A DNA stretch of 64,000 nucleotides, taken from the NCBI GenBank assembly GCA_020744425.1, contig JAGMUV010000010.1, forward strand, positions 310,001 to 374,000. Reading direction: 5' to 3'. The notes below the pieces were generated by a model that saw only the letters and a list, made by a program, of their open reading frames with translations, had not been told where the DNA came from and did no database searches. The position numbers were made by a program, and so were the translations under genes. Source of the stretch: Dactylonectria macrodidyma (lineage: Eukaryota; Ascomycota; Sordariomycetes; Hypocreales; Nectriaceae). Below, piece by piece: positions 44,856 to 56,381 of the stretch (position 1 is its first letter; every line of letters starts with the position of its first letter).

Positions 44856-45189
44856 TACTGTCCACAATCACCTCTGTGAGCTCGTGGCCTGGTGCTAATA
44901 AGAACTTGCTATAAAGAGAAACTGGGATCACACAGCGACTAAATATAGACTCCGCGGCTTCATGCGCACCATCAGAAGCTCCAACCATGTTGGATCAAGA
45001 GCGACATTCGCACCGCAGAGTATGAAAAGTGGCTGCTCCATCGTGGAATCGAATTTGGAGAGCAAAAGGATGTAGCGAAGTATATGCTACGAATCGCTAC
45101 CGATAAGAGCATTAATAGTAAGCATCTCCTTCTGATATGGAGGTACCTGAGACCGGTCCTTCATCATCTACTACACCATTTCCCAAACA

Positions 45190-46885
45190 TCATTTCTCGT
45201 CATACCTCTCCTGATCCAGAGCTGACTCAACGCTCACATTGCCCAAGCCCAGCTTCGTTGTATCCCAGCCCTGTCTCTGAAGGTACTCACGGAAACGCTG
45301 GTCTTCCTCAGTAATGGAGTCCTGGCCAATGTGGGGAATGCAAAAGAGAACAATGGCCGCGGACAAAATGCATAAGCTGGAGGCAACCCAGAATGGGTAC
45401 TGAGCCGACTCGGTGTCATTGCCACCGGCCTTTTGGATGTATGGGAATACCCAGGTACCAACGAAAGCACCAATCTTTCCGATAGCAGCAGCAATACCGT
45501 AGTATCGGCCGCGGACACCAGTGGCACAAGTCTTGGCAGCCAAGAGACCGATATTATTGCCAGGGCCAAGCTCGCCAAGAGCCAGGAAAATGCCATAGAC
45601 GACGGCGAATGCAGCAATGTGCTTGGAGATCTTGGCATACACGCCAGCCATGATAAATCCGACAATGGCTTGGAGGGTGACACCAAGCGCGAGACAGTAT
45701 CGAGGCCCAATCCAGTCACTGACAAAGGCACCAATCAAAGTTCCGGGCAGGTAGAACATGTTGATGACTGTGTTCCAACCAAACACAGTCGTCAGGGGGG
45801 CGGTGTCACTGTAGATTCCAGCGAGGATGGAGGATGAGTAAATACCAAAGGCGTACGAGGAAAACTGTTTTAATTCATCAGCCAAAATGAAATCAATCAA
45901 TTGCTCGCTTTCGCTTACGTCGTAGAGGAACCAGACCACACTGATGCACAGGAGGCGGAACCAGTAGTATCGCAGGACGAGGATGTAAGGGGTCTGGCGT
46001 CTCATGGATTGAGTAGCAAACTCCTCGGGCTCCTTAAGTCGCAGACGCAGGACAAACAGGATCAGAGGGAAGACCAGACCAATACCGAGACTGGTTCGCC
46101 AGATGGTGCTGAGGTGGCCGTTGTGGCAAGCGGCAGCAACCACATCTACCCCGTGTTAGCTTTTGGCGAAAAAGCGTCAGACGGATTAGCTTACAAGGAA
46201 CAAAGGCACCAATCACAAATCCAAAGTCAATCATGGAGTTGGTGAAAAGAACAAACCAACGGTTTCGGGTGCCAGACTTCATCCGACCACTAGACTCAGC
46301 ACAGCCAACACTACCGGCAGGGTACTCGCCTGTTCAAAAGACACGCATTAGTTTGTATAAACAAATGTATCAAAGTCAGCATACCGCCAATTCCAACTCC
46401 GACGAAGAATCGCCAAGCCGTCAACATGTTAAACATGCCCACATCCTGGCCCTTGTAGTAGGATGCAGTAGCTAAGGCGGTAAAAAGGATGAGAATTACA
46501 GTCGAGACCATAAGCGTGTTGGTTCGCGACCAGTAATCGGAGAGGAAACCAAAGACGAGCTGACCAACAACGGTGCCAGCGAAAGCGATATCGGAAACAT
46601 ATTTGTAAGCGGTGGAGGAGGTGAATACTGTTCCATATTCGGCCTTGAGGGTGGTGTTGACGGAACCAATCACCTGTACTCAGTCGGTATTTGTTAGAAA
46701 GGCACAACTCAATCTTGATCCGGAGAGCATCTCACGTTGTTGATGTAACCATCTGAGAACAGACCAGCACCGCCAGCAAACACAGGAAGGGCAGTCTCAA
46801 TCCATGGTCGCGGCGGGCGGGTCTCCTCCACAGGCGTCTCTGCTGGCTCCTGCGAGCTCTCGGCCCGCTTATTGAAATCAAGCAT
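45190..46885 (-). CDS. MFS permease, GIT1/PHS-like (glycerophosphodiester or phosphate type)
   Basis: Five exons (46885-46736, 46673-46385, 46329-46195, 46145-45919, 45864-45190) give 491 residues with consistent phases. The introns are 62, 55, 49 and 54 nt. Recognisable parts are FAGGAGLFSDGYINN, the motif A loop GFLSDYWSRT, GIGGEYPAGSVGCAESS, and WFLYDFSSYAFGIYSSSIL created only after the last intron is removed. GRYYGIAAAIGKIGAFVGTW follows. This order is that of the phosphate:H+ symporter family, closest to GIT1-like glycerophosphoinositol permeases. Twelve membrane segments can be placed, at the plasma membrane. The 54-nt last intron has no stop and keeps frame, so a retained form would have an 18-residue insertion. 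The start at 46885 is preferred to an in-frame upstream ATG at 46978 because family N-termini are short. Confidence 0.85.
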
Positions 46886-48075
46886 CTTGGCAAGAATTAG
46901 GACGCGCGTGGTACCAGTCGTCACTATGAATTGGACGAGGCAGAGGTGAAGAGTGTCAAGTCTAGCTAGGTTTCGCAATATGAGAGACGGGAGGTGCGGG
47001 GGGGGTATTGATCATCAGCGATATGCAGCAGGTTATATGCGGGCGTAGGATCAAGAACGGGAGTCACACGAGGTCAGATAACCCGTCGACATAGGACGGC
47101 CGCGTCTGGATTTCGTGAAAAAAAAAAAGAGGCACAGAGAGACGTTTGCTCGGTGCCAAATAAGGAATAGCAAGATACATGGGCTCATTGGCGTAGAAGG
47201 ATCCTTCGGCCATCGATCGATTGCAGGATACAACCCGCCAACTCAAGCCAGGGAGGCATACTACGTAGTATGCACAAGGCCGACGCGCGTTGGGTCGCAG
47301 TGTAATAGATAACACAGAGCAATTAGGTGTCGCATTTGCCGTGCCAGCCGAGAAACAGTCTCCACCAGAGACGAAAAAGTCCCTGTCGTTGCCACCACGA
47401 CCCCAGAGCCTTGTGGCCAGCGATCCGCCGTGGGTATAGATTGGACCGATTCGGCTCTCGGCCTCTAGTGCGTGGCGAGAATGGTTGAGCTGGTTGGGCC
47501 GCCCGCGAATAAAGTCGTCCAGGCTTTGCGGATAATACACCATGGTTCGTCTGAGCACCTTATATGCCTTGCCGTCTTGGGCTACGGGTCCCCACATGGA
47601 GCTTGTGTAAGTCGGAAGAGATGTGCCGGGAGACAGGGCGAATACCACATGCGCGTGAGGACTTCTGTGGGTGGACAAGATAGACCTGGGGAAACAACTA
47701 GAACCACTAGATCCATGCCAGGCTTCAAGAAGTCGCAAGGGCGATGAGGTTTTTCGGACTCTTCAGCTTCGGTTGGACTGGTCTACGAAAATACTACTCA
47801 CTCCGACCGCATAGGCTAGGCCGGGCCTTGTTTGGGGGCGCCAACGACACGGAGACCCGAGGCGGGGTTGATGGGAGGTGGGATTGTACCGCATGGGGGT
47901 GGATATCCTGAGCCGGGTAACACGGCACTAATATGTCTGCAGGAATAAAATTAGGGGCGGGGGGAAGTAACATGTCATACGTAGTACCTCTAGAGCTAAG
48001 ATTAGCTTAGGAAACGGAGGGTTACCCTTTAAATAGGGAAAGTGAGGTTTAGTGATAACTGGAATAGTGTCAACG
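46886..48075. other. Intergenic; one unassigned minus-strand frame
   Basis: A 224-codon frame (47738-47064, minus) has no domain, signal or homology that I recognise, and its start lies in GC-rich sequence. I do not call it a gene. A 10-base A run is at about 47119-47128. Confidence 0.35.
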
Positions 48076-48213
48076 TGTTGAATTGGACCATGTTGGAACA
48101 CCTAGGTGTAGGGTAGTCAGGTGAGAAAAGTTGGCCTCTCGGGGCTGAATCGGGGGAGGGCTCGCTGAGTCTTTGCTGGGCTAGGCTGCATTTGGCACCT
48201 AAGCTATTCAACA
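48076..48213 (+). repeat. Dispersed repeat copy 2 with 8-bp inverted ends
   Basis: It starts TGTTGAAT and ends ATTCAACA, a perfect 8-bp inverted pair, and shares the internal blocks ACCATGTTGGAACACCT, GAATCGGGGGAGGGCTCGC and GCACCTAAGCTATTC with the other copies. No clear target duplication (flanks caacg and gttcc). At 138 bp it is an internally deleted or MITE-like copy. Confidence 0.65.
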
Positions 48214-48836
48214 GTTCCGACCGCCTTTCTATTCAGGCTGGCGTCCATAGGCGGCCCGCCTTTTAATGCCAACAGGTAGTATTGCTACACAGCCTGCACC
48301 CAGTTGGGGCCAGTTTATTGACTCAATAGGAAGGCAGTTTACTGATCTGAGACGCCTTACAACGCACGGTATGTCACTTTCTAGTCCCAAAACGCGATGA
48401 CGCCTTTTTGCATTTTCAAGCCAGCATTCCAGACGCCGAGGCAGCCTCGCCAAGAGCGACAGCGTCTAGCAGATCAACTTCACTGCATCTGGTCGGTTTC
48501 CACGAGTCCACGCCCAGGATCCGAAAAGATGCCACCAACGCTGCCATTACCGACTACGACACCAACTACCGCGACCAGTTCGAGTGGGTTTTTGGTCGTC
48601 GGCTTCGCGTATCCATCGTGAGGGTTGGCATGCCTCCATGAGAAGAAGGTAGGAAGATTCCCAAGACGGACGCGAATTTTTGGCCAATTTTTAAACTCAC
48701 AATTCTACTTGCTAGTCGGGAGATGGATAAAAAAACTCTGGCGTTGATAAACTGGTAGAGGAGACGAGAGTTATGTTGCTCGAGGATAGTCTGCGCATGC
48801 TCTGGACCGCTGCGCAGTGCTATTCCGCAGATATGA

Positions 48837-49379
48837 AATTACGAGGTTAATTGTGATCCTTTGGAAGTTTTACCATTACGTTTTGCTAACAATTTGAACC
48901 TGAAGAATCTATCTAAGTCAGAATGGATGTCTTCTGGAAGGCGGTTGGCGCTTCATCCGTTCCCTTCGTCCCCCTTGGTAGGGGCGACGGCTTTGCACAA
49001 CGCCTTCATCAAGCTCCTCAAGAATATCAACGCGATATAGGGCATCCCAAGCTATGGCCTCTTGCTACGCGACTCCAAAGTTCGAAACCTCTTTCTTCAG
49101 GGGTGCTTCGACGCTTCCGCCGGCGAGATACTGGGCGCCAAGTTCATGGCGGCTCTCAACTTCTTTGGGCCCTTGTCCACGCCTCAGACGGCATCCATCA
49201 TCCTAAAGATGGTTTCCGGCATAACTCTCCTCTACGAGATGCTCTTCTAGGAGGCTAAGAAGCACCCTGATCGGGCCATTAGCAGGGCAGTCATCAGCCG
49301 CGTCGTGTTCTAGTTCCGGAAGAGCCGAAGCCAGTACCGGACTTGGGTAGAATTCTTGACTGGATTTGAAAAGCTGTAA
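48837..49379 (+). pseudogene. Unknown gene fragment interrupted only by TAG codons
   Basis: One frame runs from 48837 to a TAA at 49377-49379 with protein-like composition throughout. Examples are LHNAFIKLLKNINAI, GLLLRDSKVRNLFLQGCFDAS, AGEILGAKFMAALNFFGPLSTPQ, EAKKHPDRAISRAVISRVVF and FRKSRSQYRTWVEFLTGFEKL. It is broken by three stops, all TAG (49038, 49248, 49311). No TAA or TGA occurs in the frame. A GTAAGT at 49376-49381 could be a donor for a further exon. I do not recognise the family. Earlier text at 48408-48641, in the same reading phase, may be an upstream exon. Either RIP-type nonsense changes or mRNA editing could explain the pattern. Confidence 0.45.
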
Positions 49380-50457
49380 GTTATCTCGAAGTAAAAAATT
49401 GTATAAAACTGTTAAGGACGCTCGAATAATGGCAAATATGATTGGGAAATATTAGTTCCCCCTCCCTTTCCTCTTATCTCTTCACTTTGCCTCCTTGATG
49501 AAAGGGCTTAAATAAGAACCGACACTGGAGTTTCATAATTAAGTGCCACTTTAACTTAATTGAATGATAGCTTCCTAGGCACCTCGTGGACAAAGTTGAT
49601 GCACATAATGGACTTTAAGATGTTGTCGGCTTCTTTACAGAAGCGAGGTTGCAAGTCCGAGATAACACTAGTCATCCAATGCCTAAAAGGGTCATCGCCG
49701 GGCAATTTCGGAACCCAGGTGCTCTATACAATGAGATGAGCAGCCAAAAAAATACACCATTGGGGGTCCTTCTCTCGGAGAAGACTCCAAAGGAAAACGC
49801 AGTGTTCCGTGTGCCGGGAGGATATAAACCTGCATACTCTGGTAGGAAATCGAGCAGTCTCGAATCTCAGCATGGCTAAACCGCCTCACAGGCCGAACAT
49901 CGGCTTCAAACCTTCCATGTGCTGGACAGCGGCAACGCGGTTGCCGACCACCTCTGCTGTGAGCCCCAGGACAGAAACCATCATGACGGTAGAGTCCGAG
50001 GTTGCGCCCGGACGATGTGGTCCTTCCAATCTCTCTTGTAAAAGTCGAAGCGTCTTGAGTAGACGGAATTGAGCTACTAGGCCCTAGCTTCTCCTGGGAT
50101 GCGCATCCAGAAAGGCTTGAACGGAGAATAGACTGGAATGGAGGTTAGTGATTGAATTCTTAAAGATGTAGAGAGGTTACTACAGCTACGTCCTTTATAT
50201 AAACCTTAACACAGAGGGAATAGGACTTGCAATAGAGTAAAATTCGTGATAGTAGTATATTAAGCTTCAATTAATACTTAATAGCTAACGTTACTAATAT
50301 TTCTTTTTTTTTAAAACAAAAATAGATATAAAATCAATTCAAGTAAAATTCTTAAAGTGTAGGATTTATTGAGTAAGGAATTAAATTTTAATAAAATTCT
50401 TAGAATATAGTACTTGTAAGATCTTCTTGTATATCACTCTTTTTTAATGACTATAAT
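49380..50457. other. Intergenic with an AT-rich patch
   Basis: No gene recognised. From about 50170 to 50457 the sequence turns strongly AT-rich with repeated ttaat/aaaat words, a smaller version of the RIP-like composition seen at the window start. It abuts the stop of the ankyrin gene. Confidence 0.5.
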
Positions 50458-51435
50458 TTAAGAAAATAGAAAGCTTCCTCCTCCAATCTTTCCTATCGCA
50501 CCATTTTCTCTTAGCACTTGCATTGCTTGAGTATAACCTCCAACCGCGGCGCTCTGAAGCGCAGTCTGTCCTCTTCCTCTCCTGAAACTACAAACATTCA
50601 CATCGGTACCAGCTGCCAATAATCTCTCGATGACGTCTACATGACCCTTCTCAGCTGCCGCATGTAAAGCCATCCCGTCTCCGTAAAGGCCTCCTAAGGC
50701 GTGGACGTCGGCACCTTGCTCGAGGAGAAGGTCGACCAATTCGATGTGACCTTGCAAACATGCTCCCTGTAGAGCGGTGTAGCCTTTGTACTTTGCTGCG
50801 GCCGCATTGACGTCGGCCCCGTTTTCAAGGAGAAGCCTCGATATCACCGCGTGGCCGCCGCCGGCTGCAGCTTGTAGTGCCGTGTAACCTGCTGATGGCG
50901 ACGGAGGAGCATTTACATCTGCACCTAGCTGGAGCAGTCGCCTAACCAGACGCACATGTCCTCGCTCCGATGCTGCCTGTAGTGCTGTTCTTCCGTTGTA
51001 CCGTGTCACTGAAACTGACGGTGCTTTTGACCCGTGCATCCGACTTGCAGGAGTTGATGATACCTCGTCTACCTTGGCCCCGGCGCTCAGCAGGATGTCG
51101 ACGACCTTTTCGTTCCCGTGTCCGCAGGCGATCTGCAAGGCATTCCTCTGGAAGTTGTTCCCGCCACAGAAGTGAACATCGGCTCCGGCGTCGACCAACA
51201 TCTGCACGGCCTGTTCGTGGCCATGCATGCATGCGGCCTGAATGGCCGTCTGGCCGTAGTATCCGTGTGGGGGGTTGTTAACGGCTGCCGGGTCAGCGGC
51301 GAGGATTTCTTGGATTTTATCTAGTTCTCCGCCTCTGGCGGCAAGCTGCAACGGCGTCCAGCAGTATTCGTCGCCGTCCTCGGTCTGTAGGGTCGGATCC
51401 CACGCCGCATCCAATGGTGGCAAGCATGTCTGCAT
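50458..51435 (-). CDS. Ankyrin repeat protein
   Basis: An intact single-exon frame of 325 residues. After a 25-residue leader there are eight ankyrin repeats, for example WTPLQLAARGGELDKI, TAIQAACMHGHEQAVQMLVDAGADV, YTALQAAAGGGHAVISRLLLENGADV and TALQSAAVGGYTQAMQVL. Most repeats carry TALQAA in place of the common TPLHLA. Between repeats 3 and 4 is a loop rich in Ser, Thr and Ala. No other domain, signal peptide or membrane segment is present, so it is a likely cytosolic protein-binding scaffold. It could also be a stray ankyrin C-terminus of an NLR, because fungal NLRs often end in such arrays, but an ATG and the leader suggest an independent gene. The last 40 bases lie in AT-rich sequence. 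Confidence 0.8.
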   Translation of the reverse strand: MQTCLPPLDAAWDPTLQTEDGDEYCWTPLQLAARGGELDKIQEILAADPAAVNNPPHGYYGQTAIQAACMHGHEQAVQMLVDAGADVHFCGGNNFQRNALQIACGHGNEKVVDILLSAGAKVDEVSSTPASRMHGSKAPSVSVTRYNGRTALQAASERGHVRLVRRLLQLGADVNAPPSPSAGYTALQAAAGGGHAVISRLLLENGADVNAAAAKYKGYTALQGACLQGHIELVDLLLEQGADVHALGGLYGDGMALHAAAEKGHVDVIERLLAAGTDVNVCSFRRGRGQTALQSAAVGGYTQAMQVLRENGAIGKIGGGSFLFS

Positions 51436-52284
51436 GGTGTCGCTTGAGTTGGACAGCCGAGGTTCGGAATGGCAAAGTGGTACTGTAGAATCAGGATGGG
51501 ATCACCTATAATGGAGGTCTTTGGACGATGAGGTTGGTTGTGGAACTCTTAAAGCAAGTATCGGCATTCGGCACGGAATCCTGCGGATGCATGCACCGAG
51601 ATTGATCAGCAAGATGCGGGGCCACCAAGGCCTTGGGCCTGCCTGCTACACGAGGTTGACGGTTAGATGAATATCACCTCCTCAGGTGCGATCTTTGTAT
51701 CGAATACGGTAGACGACGGAGGACACTTCATATCTCTCAACTCAACTTTCTTGTACAATGTAGGCAATTTCTGCATTCCTCGCTCAAACTTGCTTGGTCT
51801 ATCTCGATATACAACATGCCTGTACAGTTAACCGCGGCTAATTGTTGGCAGATGAAGACAGCACTGAATGCAAACTTCACTTTCCACCGGCAGACATAGA
51901 CATCGTGGTGCGCTGTCACCAAATGATCAGCGTGGTGGCTGGATGGATGCTCCCTGTGTTTCATGAGATTCACTGTTTGCCAAGTACTTTACCATACTTT
52001 GTACACGGAGTTTCACAACCCAAAAACCAGAAAGAGCTAACGTCAACTTAGTCAATCATAACTATTAGACTCGGCATTTAGAGAGGAGTTTGCAACTTGA
52101 TATGCCGTCAAGCTGAGCCACACATCCCACTGTATCAAGCATCTGCGACAGAGCATCATGTAATTAGTTGACACCTCTCTTGAGGGAAAGTCGGGATCGT
52201 GGTCCGAAAGCATTGGCTGAGGTAAGATTCACGTATGCAGAGACCGCGATGCGCTTATACGATTGGCAAACGAGAAAGCGGCCT
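51436..52284. other. Intergenic, no gene recognised
   Basis: Short frames only. No repeat or RNA gene noticed. Confidence 0.4.
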
Positions 52285-52690
52285 GGGACCTCAGCCATGA
52301 ATGCGACCCAGACGTCTCCAAGCTCTTTGGATCTGATGAGCAAGACTGTGATCTAGAAAATGGAGAATGTTGTCACTAGCAACCAAATTGCAATATACTA
52401 CTGTGAAGATGGCGTAACTGGGCCTGAGAAGTTTGCTCTGAGAGTCAAGAGGGCCGAGAGGTAACAGGCAATGATGAACATATTGTAGTAGCCGATCATG
52501 TCGGCCACTAGCCCGCACAGGATGCAACCGAATAGTGATGCTGCGTTGAGGATAAGCAAGATATGTTGCGCCAGATCAAGATCCATGCCGGCATCGAGTG
52601 CCTGCGAAGGCAGATAGTTGATCGGGACCAAGATGCCATAGGGCAGGGACCCCAGACCAATCGTCTGTGTGAACTAGAGAATGGAGTGTG
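52285..52690 (-). pseudogene. MFS monocarboxylate-transporter-like fragment
   Basis: On the minus strand, IGLGSLPYGILVPINYLPSQ and DLAQHILLILNAASLFG are followed by LVADMIGYYNMFIIACYLSALLTL, then YAIFTVVYC and finally LLIRSKELGDVW in shifting frames. This is the order of membrane segments 7-10 of the MCT (SLC16-like) family. The N-terminal half and the C-terminus are absent, and there is a stop at about 52398. It is a truncated and frameshifted remnant. Confidence 0.65.
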
Positions 52691-53302
52691 AGATATATAC
52701 CAGACAGAATGAACGGGATATATAAGACTTCTGAGCGAATCTGACCGTTGTTGAGCAAGATGGCATGTTCAATGTTTACATATCGAGCATTCGGCCCCGA
52801 AAATTCCATTTGACATAAATACCGATCAAGCCAGCCGATGCTTATTCGCGTAACTGGATGAGGTGATATGGAGCGCATTCAATCAATTCAAAACAAACAA
52901 ACTCAATTTTAGAGTCAAAGAAGCCCCATGAGTCATGTTGTTGACCGCTTGGCAAGGGCTTTGGCATCCTGGAGGCTGTTTGGCTAGCCACGGGATACGC
53001 GGTCGGGCCGCTGCAAGAGTCCGTGATAAGCCAAGTCTTTAAGTGCCTATCCACGATTCTGCGTCTTCAGAATGACGTAGGCTATAAATATTGGAAGGGC
53101 TTAATCGCCGAGTATGCTAGGTTATTCTCTTTGACAAAGATATATCATTTTGCAGCCGATCAAAATCCTATGTAATTCGTCGCTCAAGTATGTACAAGAC
53201 CAGCGTTCCTCATCCAGCTTGAATCACATCATTCGTCGCGCCTCCATCACTCATCTCAACTCCTTCCATTTCATCTGCACTCCTTTCAAGCCATTTCTTC
53301 GC
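52691..53302. other. Intergenic
   Basis: No gene recognised. The part next to 53303 is the 3' flank of the pectate lyase gene. Confidence 0.4.
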
Positions 53303-54080
53303 TTAACAGCTCTTGGTGACACCAGAGGTAGTGCAGTAAGTGCCGTCTGGGCCAGAGCCAAGCTTGGTAGGCTCCGCGCCACTCGAGTTACCCTCATAGC
53401 GGTCGCAGTACTTTCCACTGTCCTGGCAAGAGTTGGTGATCTTACAGGTGTCGCCGTAGTTGGTGTTGATGCCGCAAAGAACGCCACCGTCCTTGGCAAT
53501 AACGCCGTCGATGATGACATTGCGGGGGCCGCCGTTGCCGCTGCAGTTGCCGCAGCTGCGGACGAGCTTTCCGTAGTCGTTGGCGTAGAAGTCCTTGATC
53601 CGGACGGTGCCACGGCCGTTGAACTGGATGATTTTGTCGGAGGCCTTAAAGGCACCGCCGCCGTTGACGTATGAGGTGCCGCTGCTCTGCTTGAGAGTGA
53701 GGGCATCCTCGCAGACATCAGCCCACCAGACGTTGTTCAGAGTGCAGGTTCCCTTGCAGTGAACGCCCTCGGCCTGATTGGGACCGATAATAACGTTGGA
53801 GAGGGTGGCGCCGTCCTCGAGGATGAACATGGCGTCCTTTTCACCAGTCTCGGTTTGTCCCTGGCAGACCTTGGCTATGTACTGGGTCAGCATCTGAATG
53901 GCGGCATCGTTTCATTTTCTTACGGTTTCGGTCAAACTTTTTCATGCCACCATCGTAGCTAGTCTTGACGGGGATAGCGGTGGACACAGAAGTGGCACCC
54001 TGCGACGCGGGAAGGGTGGTTGTGGCAGCGGCTGAAGTCGAGCTGACAAGAGCGGCGATAAGAGCAGCGGAATACTTCAT
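53303..54080 (-). CDS. Secreted pectate lyase, polysaccharide lyase family 3
   Basis: Two exons (54080-53924 and 53874-53303) join in phase 1 across a 49-nt intron (GTAAGA...TAG) to 242 residues. The join yields [34 protein letters not shown], the hallmark start of PL3 enzymes. A signal peptide covers about residues 1-18 ([13 protein letters not shown]). [24 protein letters not shown] holds the calcium-binding Asp/Glu residues on the parallel beta-helix. [10 protein letters not shown] and [12 protein letters not shown] follow, and many paired cysteines are present up to the C-terminal KSC. It cleaves polygalacturonate by beta-elimination outside the cell, supporting growth on plant tissue. 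A TATA box lies about 95 bp upstream. Splicing at an earlier AG would break the frame, so this model is preferred. Confidence 0.93.
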
Positions 54081-54172
54081 GATGAAAGGATGGTTTCCTT
54101 AAGCTTGAGGACTGGTGTGTCAATAAATTGGGAGTGAGGTGGAAACATCCTTTTCGCTAGCCGGAAACACTA

Positions 54173-54181
54173 CTTATATAC
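54173..54181 (-). promoter_or_regulatory. Probable TATA box of the pectate lyase gene
   Basis: On the minus strand the sequence reads GTATATAAGTA about 95 bases before the ATG at 54080. Confidence 0.55.
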
Positions 54182-55332
54182 TCCATGAATATAGATCTAG
54201 AGAGTCTAGAGCCTCTATTGGCAAAGCGTTTGCCTCCATTTGTCCAGCTCTTTCATTTCGACGAAGAGCTCGCATCAGTGAGCCCACCCAAATAGGATGA
54301 AGCGTCCAAAAGGGGCAGTCGATCTCTCGATGCGAGACTCCGGCCAAGGTTACATTTATGCTTACTCCGCAACTCCGATTCGTGGCCACAATTTTCCGTC
54401 TGCCCACGACCTCGGGAGTGCACTCATTTTCCCTGATGATCAGTGGTGAAGCAGGAAGGTGGGATACGCCCTCATTCTAGAGCTTGGTGCTCTATGAAAC
54501 CATACCAGCAACCATCACCTCGTTTTGGATGGCAGGCCTGGGTGAGGGGTTGTCGCACAATTGGCGGGTCTTTTTGCTATCCCGGGTTGTCCGTTTCTCC
54601 ACCAGTCCTCGCACCAAAAATGCCCCTAATAATAGCCCTTCATCCCCAAGCTAGTTCTTTAAAGGAGAAACATACTGAGATGCCGAGTTCCGATCCTTAC
54701 AGAACATTAGTATCCTTTTTTTGCATACGAGGGTGCGTCACTGGTCGCTCTGCCCTTCATATCCGCCTATCCAGAGCTTTTCCGTCGTTCATGGGAAGGG
54801 GCTCTCACCGCCGGCGAACGAGTCGTTTGGACACCGAACTTCTTCCAGCCCCTTATAAGTGGACCTCTGTATACGCTCAGATGTTTTGAACAGAACTTGC
54901 AAATATCAGCTGTCCCTAAAAGTGAAATCTGAGGGACATTGACGAACTTGAACTGTGGGTGAGGCCCAGCATTCAGAGCTTTCTCAAGATTCTACACGTG
55001 TTTATATTGTGATGTCGACAAAGCCGTGGCATGCCCAATTCAGATCCACCATCCTGGGATGCAGACTACTCTTCAAGACCAACTAGCAGCTTTTCATAGC
55101 TAATTCCTTTATGCACGATGTTCAGCGCATCCTAAAAGCCCTCCTCCCACAAGGGACTATTCTGAGTAAGAGATGTAGAAGCCTAAGGGAGATAGGTGTG
55201 AAACGCCAAGTCTTGTAGCCCTCTCCTCTACTCGGTATGATCAATAATCGCCGTTGCAACCACTCTCGAGGAGAATCTTTCATGCCTGGGCGAGGTCGTC
55301 GTGGCAACATCATATGACGTCTGAGAAGCATA
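54182..55332. other. Intergenic, no gene recognised
   Basis: Upstream region of the pectate lyase. A 148-codon plus frame at 54443-54889 has no domain and unlikely composition. Confidence 0.4.
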
Positions 55333-55936
55333 CTAAAGGGCCAAACTTCTAACGCTTGATGTCACTCCATTGATAAACAGTTTGCTATAGTTTCTTGTAA
55401 TTGGGCTCCGAACATCAGGGCTTTTGGTCCCAAGAGTGTTAATAAAAAGTCCCTCGACCGTTCTCAAATTGCCCACCAGGCTGACGGCGGTATTGAGGCC
55501 AACCTGATGCGAGACTCTCGTCGCGGTCATTGATGGTACCAAAACATAGTTCTGATATGCCTTGTATGGGTCGTTGTCGTTACGTGGATTGAATGCCGTA
55601 ACCGTGTCACTGACCTGGAAGTCGATAATCTGAGCACCAACGGCAACGACTGAGCCACTAAACAGTAGACGGGTAATATATAGGTACTGAAGCCGGGCTA
55701 TATTGAGTTTAGCCATTTTAGCCTCGACGAAATATAAAGCAACAAGTGTGTTACATAACAAGAAGCTCATCAAGTCCAAGCACATAAACTAGGACCGACT
55801 GAATCTTGAGAAGCGCTTTCTCACTTGAAATGATAGCAGCCGTGTCAACCATAGTAGCCCCGGGCGAAAAGGGCGATGATGGATCAAATAAATAGTTTGG
55901 TACATGATTGAAGAGCCCAGATAGAGTGGAAGTCAA
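55333..55936 (-). other. Unassigned protein-like frames, possible decayed gene
   Basis: Two minus-strand frames follow each other and overlap at 55751-55785. The first (55936-55751) contains VPNYLFDPSSPFSPGATMVDTAAIISSEKALL. The second (55785-55333) contains RLLFSGSVVAVGAQIIDFQVSDTVTAFNPRNDNDPYKAYQNYVLVPS. Their composition is protein-like, but I do not recognise a family and found no splice pair that joins them. They may be one frameshifted gene. Confidence 0.3.
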
Positions 55937-56381
55937 GTTTATTAACCCCTTTCAATAGCCTTGGACATTCTAGGCAGAGTAAATCAGAGGTGACTTCTTC
56001 CATTATTGCTGCATGTATTAAGATGCATTTATCCACATTTGCAAGAACACGGTCTTCATAGTATGAAGACGCTCGGCACTCCTGAAATAAGCGAAAACCG
56101 ACGCTTAGCTCGTGCCTGTGTTACGTTGCTACTCTTTGAGGTTAGTCTTGCGCCAGTTGAGCGGGGGAATGGAGATCCTGCCTCCAGATTTCGGATTTAA
56201 GATATCTGATACGCCGAAGGATTCGAGACAAAGGACGTGCATCGCATCATCAATGTGTGTTAATCTCTGGTGTTTCTATTACCAGCATAAAAGACTCAGG
56301 GTCTGAACCTTTGAACTCAACCATCTTGGACAGTTACAGAAAGAACTCAAAAGCTCTAAATCCCCACTTCCGCAATCGCTA

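Noticed and set aside
47064..47738. A 224-codon minus-strand frame as a gene
   Set aside because: No domain, signal, splice pattern or homology recognised; it could be real but cannot be supported from the sequence.
53150..53674. A 174-codon plus-strand frame rich in Val and Ala
   Set aside because: It is antisense to the pectate lyase exon 2; the composition mirrors that gene's codon use.
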